Shown piece by piece: positions 18,396-18,548 of a stretch of 18,548 bases of DNA. The first letter of the stretch is position 1; each line of letters begins with the position of its first letter. The position numbers and the translations under genes are program-made. Below the pieces are notes generated by a model. It saw nothing but the letters and a program-made list of their open reading frames with translations, was not told the DNA's origin and did no database searches. Source of the stretch: Thermohalobaculum sp035512995 (GTDB lineage: Bacteria; Pseudomonadota; Alphaproteobacteria; Rhodobacterales; Rhodobacteraceae); contig DATKCY010000016.1 in NCBI GenBank assembly GCA_035512995.1, positions 1-18,548 on the forward strand, written 5' to 3'.

Positions 18396-18548
18396 TCAGG
18401 ACGCGGGCGCCTCCTCCTCGTCGAGCGCCTCGATCTCGCCCTGGAGCTCGTCCTTCGAGACCGGCTTCTCCTCGACCTTCGCCTTCGCGAGGATCAGGTC
18501 GACGACCTTGTCCTCGAGCAGCGGCGCGCGGATCTGCTCGAGCGCGCC
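18396..18548 (-). CDS. tig: Trigger factor, C-terminal 50 residues
   Basis: This is the 3' end of a gene entering from the right edge. The frame ends ALDEEEAPAS and contains LEQIRAPLLEDKVVDLILAK, then KVEEKPVSKDEL, which is the typical alphaproteobacterial trigger-factor C-terminus. Trigger factor is the ribosome-bound peptidyl-prolyl isomerase chaperone. The position immediately upstream of clpP on the same strand is the conserved tig-clpP-clpX order and supports the call. Only the end of the chaperone domain is visible. There is no clear terminator after it. Confidence 0.9.
   Translation of the reverse strand, partial: GALEQIRAPLLEDKVVDLILAKAKVEEKPVSKDELQGEIEALDEEEAPAS

Overview
The window is a very GC-rich bacterial chromosome segment and reads as core alphaproteobacterial DNA. 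It carries a complex I (nuo) operon with small extra genes between the subunits, a NuoE with a long C-terminal extension ending in a helix-hairpin-helix-like domain, and the protease set tig-clpP-clpX-lon close to tRNA-Val, tRNA-Asp and nuoA. That combination suggests Alphaproteobacteria, perhaps the Rhodobacterales or a related order. The order is an inference and the sequence alone does not settle it. Almost every gene is on the minus strand; only a methyltransferase and a CBS-domain gene are on the plus strand.

Region 1 (1-8080, read right to left): a promoter at about 8052-8080 drives nuoA-nuoB-nuoC-[64-aa membrane protein]-nuoD-[DUF559 endonuclease-like gene with palindromes]-nuoE-[64-aa ORF]-nuoF-[small frameshifted ORF]-[lipoprotein]-nuoG. 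nuoG runs off the left edge. Most junctions overlap or nearly touch, which implies one transcript and translational coupling. The encoded subunits are the NADH-oxidising and hydrogenase-like peripheral arm plus membrane subunit NuoA.

Region 2 (8186-10756): an M19 metallodipeptidase with a GTG start and two palindromes upstream, tRNA-Asp(GUC), a plus-strand SAM-dependent methyltransferase with a GTG start, and tRNA-Val(UAC). Both tRNAs have good sigma70-like promoters.

Region 3 (10806-18548): lon with a terminator-like hairpin and a heat-shock (RpoH-type) promoter, a plus-strand two-CBS protein, a membrane-bound GGDEF-EAL protein with a degenerate GGDEF and an intact EAL domain, clpX, clpP and the 3' end of tig. 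This is the usual tig-clpP-clpX-lon proteostasis block with two signalling genes between clpX and lon.

The most interesting accessory signals are: (a) the DUF559 cassette with paired perfect GC hairpins inside the nuo operon, with its stop overlapping the nuoE start; (b) three small uncharacterised ORFs and a lipoprotein embedded between nuo genes, two of them with apparent single-base frameshifts at G runs; and (c) the phosphodiesterase-like signalling gene between clpX and lon. No CRISPR array, insertion sequence, prophage or rRNA was seen. No gene-free stretch exceeds 300 bases; the two longest (9248-9545 and 9623-9899) are described under their features.
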